From the NCBI RefSeq assembly GCF_017948245.1, contig NZ_CP072865.1, positions 2,629,501 through 2,693,500 on the forward strand: DNA of 64,000 nucleotides, written 5' to 3'. Below, one piece after another: positions 61,251 through 64,000 of the stretch. The notes under the pieces were generated by a model. The model was not told where the DNA came from, ran no database searches, and saw only the letters and a program-made list of their open reading frames with translations. Made by a program: the position numbers and the translations under genes. Source of the stretch: Rhizobium sp. NLR16a. GTDB taxonomy: Bacteria; Pseudomonadota; Alphaproteobacteria; Rhizobiales; Rhizobiaceae. Position 1 is the stretch's first letter. Each line of letters starts with the position of its first letter.

Positions 61251-62393
61251 ATGCCAAATTCCTTCCGCTTCCGTTCGGCGCAGACGGTCACCGTGCTTGC
61301 CGTTACCCAGCTGATCGGCTGGGGCACGACGTTCGACATGCTCGGCGTCATGGGCCGCGCCGTGGCGCCGGCTCTCGGCGTGGCGAACGAGGTGATCTTT
61401 GCCGGCCTGCCGCTCATGATGGTGGTCAGCGCCATCGCCGGCCCGACGACCGGCCGTTGGCTCGGCCGCTACGGCGCTGCCCGGGTGCTTTCGGCCGCCT
61501 CGCTGATCTTCGCGCTCGGCCTCTCTCTGCTGGCGGTGGCAAACGGCATCCTGCTCTACGCCGCCGCCTGGCTCGTCATCGGCATCGGCGGCGCATTGGG
61601 TCTCTCGGCACCGGCCTATACCGCGGTCGTCGAACGCGAAGGGCCAAACGGCAAACGCGTCATCGCCATCCTCATGCTGTTCACCGGGCTATCGAGCACC
61701 ATCTTCTGGCCGATCCTCAGCCTGCTCAACGAGGCGGTCGGCTGGCGGCTCACCTTTGTTTTCTGCGCGGCGCTGCAATTCTTCGTCTGCCTCCCGCTGC
61801 ATCTTTTCGCTCTGCCGAAGCCGATCATGACGCATGCCGAGAGCAGCGCGGCGGAGATCCCGCCGGTGCCATTGTCGAAGACGGCTCAGCGCAAGGCCTT
61901 CCTGTTGATTGCCGCGGTGACAACGATCTCGACCTTCGTCACCTTCGGCATCGCCCCATCGCTGCTCGAAATCTTCCGCCAGTCCGGGGCTTCACCGGCC
62001 CTGGCGCTGCAGCTCGGCTCGGCGCGCGGCGCCCTCGGCATCTCGGCCCGTTTCCTCGACATGCTGCTCGGCCGCCGCGGCAACCCCATCCTCAGCGCCG
62101 TCATGGGCATCAGCCTGACGGTGATCAGCTTTCTGATCATGCTGACAGCCGGCCCATCGACGCCGGTCCTCGTCACTTTCATCCTGCTTTACGGCTTCGG
62201 CTCGGGCGTCATCGCCGTCGCCCGGGCCCTGCTACCGCTGGCGCTGTTCGCGCCGAGCGAATTCGGCCTGCATTCGGCCCGGCTGTCACTTCCGCAGAAC
62301 CTCGCCAACGCCATCGCTCCCGTCGTCTTCACCGCCATTCGGCGCTGCTCGCCTGCGCCGTTCTCTCAGCTTTCGCGCTCACTCTCGTGCTGA
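61251..62393 (+). CDS. MFS transporter with 3' frameshift
   Basis: The frame encodes 380 residues of a major facilitator (DHA-type) from MPNSFRFRSAQTVTVLA to …VVFTAIRRCSPAPFSQLSRSLSC. The last ~15 residues are not protein-like. In the next frame, from 62345 to 62452, the text continues LLACAVLSAFALTLVLMLMTLVRGAG, a typical twelfth membrane span. One base (or 3n+1) is missing around 62337-62345. The gene is therefore either a recent pseudogene or affected by a sequencing error. The substrate is unknown. I chose the ATG at 61251. Confidence 0.7.
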   Translation: MPNSFRFRSAQTVTVLAVTQLIGWGTTFDMLGVMGRAVAPALGVANEVIFAGLPLMMVVSAIAGPTTGRWLGRYGAARVLSAASLIFALGLSLLAVANGILLYAAAWLVIGIGGALGLSAPAYTAVVEREGPNGKRVIAILMLFTGLSSTIFWPILSLLNEAVGWRLTFVFCAALQFFVCLPLHLFALPKPIMTHAESSAAEIPPVPLSKTAQRKAFLLIAAVTTISTFVTFGIAPSLLEIFRQSGASPALALQLGSARGALGISARFLDMLLGRRGNPILSAVMGISLTVISFLIMLTAGPSTPVLVTFILLYGFGSGVIAVARALLPLALFAPSEFGLHSARLSLPQNLANAIAPVVFTAIRRCSPAPFSQLSRSLSC

Positions 62394-62714
62394 TGCTGAT
62401 GACGCTGGTGCGGGGCGCCGGGGCACCGGAGCCGAGCCCGGTCGTTTCGTGAGGCTCGGGCCTGGAAGTCAGCGGTTCCGAACATCTCTCGATCAGCATC
62501 TTCGGACCGCTGCAGCTGTTCCGACGAGCCATGCCCGTCGCGATCGGCGAGTCTTTTGAGTCCCTTGCGGCGGGTTTCTCGAAAAGTGATTCCGGTGTCT
62601 CAGAAGGTCGGTCCGTGTCGCAACGACTTGAATCCGAAGAATCGCTCATCTCTCTGAAAACAAACGGCGATTTCCACGATCGCCCCAAGCGCGGCGACCG
62701 GAAGATGGCCGGCG

Positions 62715-63020
62715 TCAGAGCGGCCGCGTCACGGCCGTGCGGCTGTCGTAATCGGCAGCGATGCGTTTTTCCCGGAGCGGGCGCACGCGCTCGATCGAAC
62801 GCTGGTAATCGGGGTGCGCCTTATAAGCAGCGAGAGCCGCCTCATCGTCGAATTCGCCATAGACCACGAGATCGATCTCGGTGCCGAGCTGATCGGTCTT
62901 CACATTGGTGCCGATTTCCAGCAGGCGCGGGTATGGAATGGCGGTCAGGATCGAAAGACCCGCCCTCACCTCCTCCAGATGTTCCTCCTGCACGGTGAAG
63001 AAGACGATATGGCGGATCAC
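62715..63020 (-). CDS. Dabb (stress-responsive alpha/beta-barrel) domain protein
   Basis: A 101-residue ferredoxin-like protein of the Dabb family: VIRHIVFFTVQEEHLEEVRAGLSILTAIP, GTEIDLVVYGEFDDEAALAAYKAHPDYQRSIERVRPLREKRIAADYDSR. The core HxxFFxV strand and the AYKAHPDYQ motif are typical. These small dimers have varied or unknown functions. The start is GTG at 63020 with AGGAG 7 bases upstream, which fits the family's length better than the longer frame beginning at 63068. Confidence 0.85.
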   Translation of the reverse strand: MIRHIVFFTVQEEHLEEVRAGLSILTAIPYPRLLEIGTNVKTDQLGTEIDLVVYGEFDDEAALAAYKAHPDYQRSIERVRPLREKRIAADYDSRTAVTRPL

Positions 63021-63083
63021 GCGGAAGCTCCTGTCAGATTCCAGAGGGGTTTGCCCGCGCGATAACATGCGCGCGGCGGGCCT

Positions 63084-63728
63084 TCAACCGCGCGGCCGGC
63101 CCTGCGCGGCATCCGGACGCAGTGCCGCATGGAAGGCCAGGGCGTAACCCGCAAGCTTCTCGGCCCGGTCGGTGCCGTTGACGATGCGGCGCGCATTGAC
63201 CCAGTCCTCGGTCGTCGCATTCAGGTGATCGGCGAGTTTGTGGCCGGTAAAGCTGCCCTGCAGCATGCCTTCGATCAGGATCGTCACCGCCGCCTCCATC
63301 TCCATCGCCCGATCGGGATCGGCAACCAGATCGATGCCGGTCAGCACGCTCATCGCCTCATAATTTCGTTGGTGGGTGAGCTGCACCAGGCCGCGTCCGA
63401 GCCAGCAGCGGCCATCCTCATCCGGCCGCCAGTAGGGTGTCTTCACCCAGGAGAGCCGGCCTGCGGCAAAGGCTGCCTCTAATATCTCGACCGCGCGCAT
63501 ATCGCTTTCCGCCAGCGTCTCACGCACCGGCTGCATCGTATAGGCGGTCTCATGAAAGGCGGTAGCGAGGATATAGGCGAGCCACCGGCGGTCGGCCTCA
63601 ACAGAGCGCTTTTCCCAGGCATCGAGAATCGCCGTCATCCCCACTACCTGAGGCTGAGTCAGCTCTCCTTTGAAGAGCTCTTGCTGCACCGCATCAAAAA
63701 AGAATACCCGGTCCATGTGGACAACCAT
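63084..63728 (-). CDS. GH19-like (chitinase/endolysin-type) glycoside hydrolase
   Basis: A 214-residue protein with the GH19/lysozyme-like fold: LAYILATAFHETAYTMQPVRE carries the catalytic Glu (HET) typical of family 19 enzymes, and GRCWLGRGLVQLTHQRNYEAMSVLTGIDLVADPD matches the substrate-groove segment. No signal peptide is evident. Similar small enzymes occur in phage endolysins and in rhizobial chromosomes; here no phage genes are nearby. GGGGAG 6 bases before the ATG at 63728 supports this start. Two perfect CtrA-type sites lie just upstream. Confidence 0.8.
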   Translation of the reverse strand: MVVHMDRVFFFDAVQQELFKGELTQPQVVGMTAILDAWEKRSVEADRRWLAYILATAFHETAYTMQPVRETLAESDMRAVEILEAAFAAGRLSWVKTPYWRPDEDGRCWLGRGLVQLTHQRNYEAMSVLTGIDLVADPDRAMEMEAAVTILIEGMLQGSFTGHKLADHLNATTEDWVNARRIVNGTDRAEKLAGYALAFHAALRPDAAQGRPRG

Positions 63729-63753
63729 TCCGCGCTCCCCGTGAACACCACGG

Positions 63754-63787
63754 TTAAAACCGTCTTAATCGATTAAAATAAACTTAA
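63754..63787. promoter_or_regulatory. Tandem CtrA-type binding sites
   Basis: TTAAAACCGTCTTAA (63754-63768) and TTAAAATAAACTTAA (63773-63787) each match the CtrA full site TTAA-N7-TTAA exactly, and lie 19 bases apart. A palindrome TTAATCGATTAA (63765-63776) bridges them. The block is 26 bases from the GH19-like start and ~100 bases before the rightward gene. Confidence 0.6.
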
Positions 63788-63884
63788 TCGTTTGAAGTGT
63801 CTAAGCCCCTGATTTACACGCCTTTTGTCTTGTGCAATGCATTTTCTTGCCCTGAAGCCTTACCACCACAAGAGGAGACTTCCG

Positions 63885-64000
63885 ATGCAGGCGCCGGCCA
63901 ACACACAGACCACCATTCCCCAGCATGTCCTCGACCAGATGGAAAATGAGTGGCGCCAGATTCGCCTTGAGCGCGAGAATGCCCGCCCCGATCCGGGAGC
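63885..64000 (+). CDS. 5' end of an unidentified gene (truncated by window edge)
   Basis: A start with a strong ribosome-binding site (AGAGGAG, 7 bases before the ATG). The 38 residues visible (beginning MQAPANTQTTIPQHVLDQME) are polar and predicted helical. No signal peptide and no recognised family from this fragment. Its leader region carries the tandem CtrA-type sites. Confidence 0.65.
   Translation, partial: MQAPANTQTTIPQHVLDQMENEWRQIRLERENARPDPG

Noticed and set aside
60857..62452. 531-codon + strand frame overlapping the MFS gene
   Set aside because: Most of it is an Arg-rich shadow frame; only its last ~36 codons are genuine, being the displaced end of the frameshifted MFS gene.
1..64000. 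Prophage, insertion sequences, CRISPR, tRNA or rRNA genes
   Set aside because: Looked for and not seen: no transposase or integrase, no regularly spaced repeats, no cloverleaf pattern or rRNA signature. The GH19-like gene is the only phage-reminiscent item and stands alone.

Overview
The window looks like chromosomal DNA of a Rhizobium of the leguminosarum/etli group. The evidence is uniformly high-GC3 rhizobial coding sequence, a cycHJKL–degP–two-component–glnE–histidine kinase block like that of other Rhizobiales, a feuN–feuP–feuQ locus, a rhizobial lipid A/core galacturonosyl-transferase-type cluster (GT2 plus three GT39 paralogues), and a dispersed palindromic rhizobial repeat. I found no phage, insertion sequence, CRISPR array, rRNA or tRNA. 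Nearly every gene belongs to a recognisable chromosomal family.

Layout. 0-9 kb: small regulatory and housekeeping genes (Glyoxalase_8-type protein, two PilZ-like proteins, LysR regulator, host-attachment-family protein, aminotransferase, VOC protein, Sel1 protein, DUF2147 protein, AMP nucleosidase). 8.7-11.4 kb: an ECF42-type sigma factor with three DGPF/YCII proteins, preceded by two divergent promoter-like signatures that also face a 71-residue membrane protein. 11.4-18.2 kb: an envelope glycosylation cluster (flippase-like protein, GT39, GT2, GT39, GT39). 18.2-21 kb: divergent polyamine-catabolism pair (class III aminotransferase, glutamine-synthetase-like ligase). 21-27.5 kb: lipid kinase, MFS exporter, MgtE with a leader ORF, Lrp and EamA pair, L,D-transpeptidase. 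27.6-41 kb: ETF-ubiquinone oxidoreductase, SDR, APH-like kinase, RND efflux pair, YegD-like Hsp70, diverged uracil-DNA glycosylase, an unrecognised HTH-like protein, EamA transporter. 41.4-60.8 kb: pepN, PleC-type kinase, glnE, a two-component pair, DegP, the cycHJKL cytochrome c maturation operon, a small lipoprotein, feuQ-feuP-feuN. 60.8-64 kb: frameshifted MFS gene, Dabb protein, GH19-like hydrolase, and the start of an unidentified gene.

Functional themes. Envelope construction and surveillance dominate: GalA-type lipid decoration, FeuNPQ control, DegP, L,D-transpeptidase, a GH19-like wall enzyme, and RND efflux. Cell-cycle control appears as a PleC-type kinase and as two perfect TTAA-N7-TTAA (CtrA-type) sites in tandem near the right end.

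The most interesting unexplained signals are: (1) a 19-codon, proline-containing leader ORF before mgtE followed by mutually exclusive hairpins, one of which would hide the mgtE ribosome-binding site; (2) divergent ECF42-type promoters with identical 17-nt spacers; (3) the tandem CtrA-type sites; (4) an intergenic terminator-like hairpin before pepN with no gene to terminate. All functional statements come from reading the sequence and recalled family knowledge. No database search was run.
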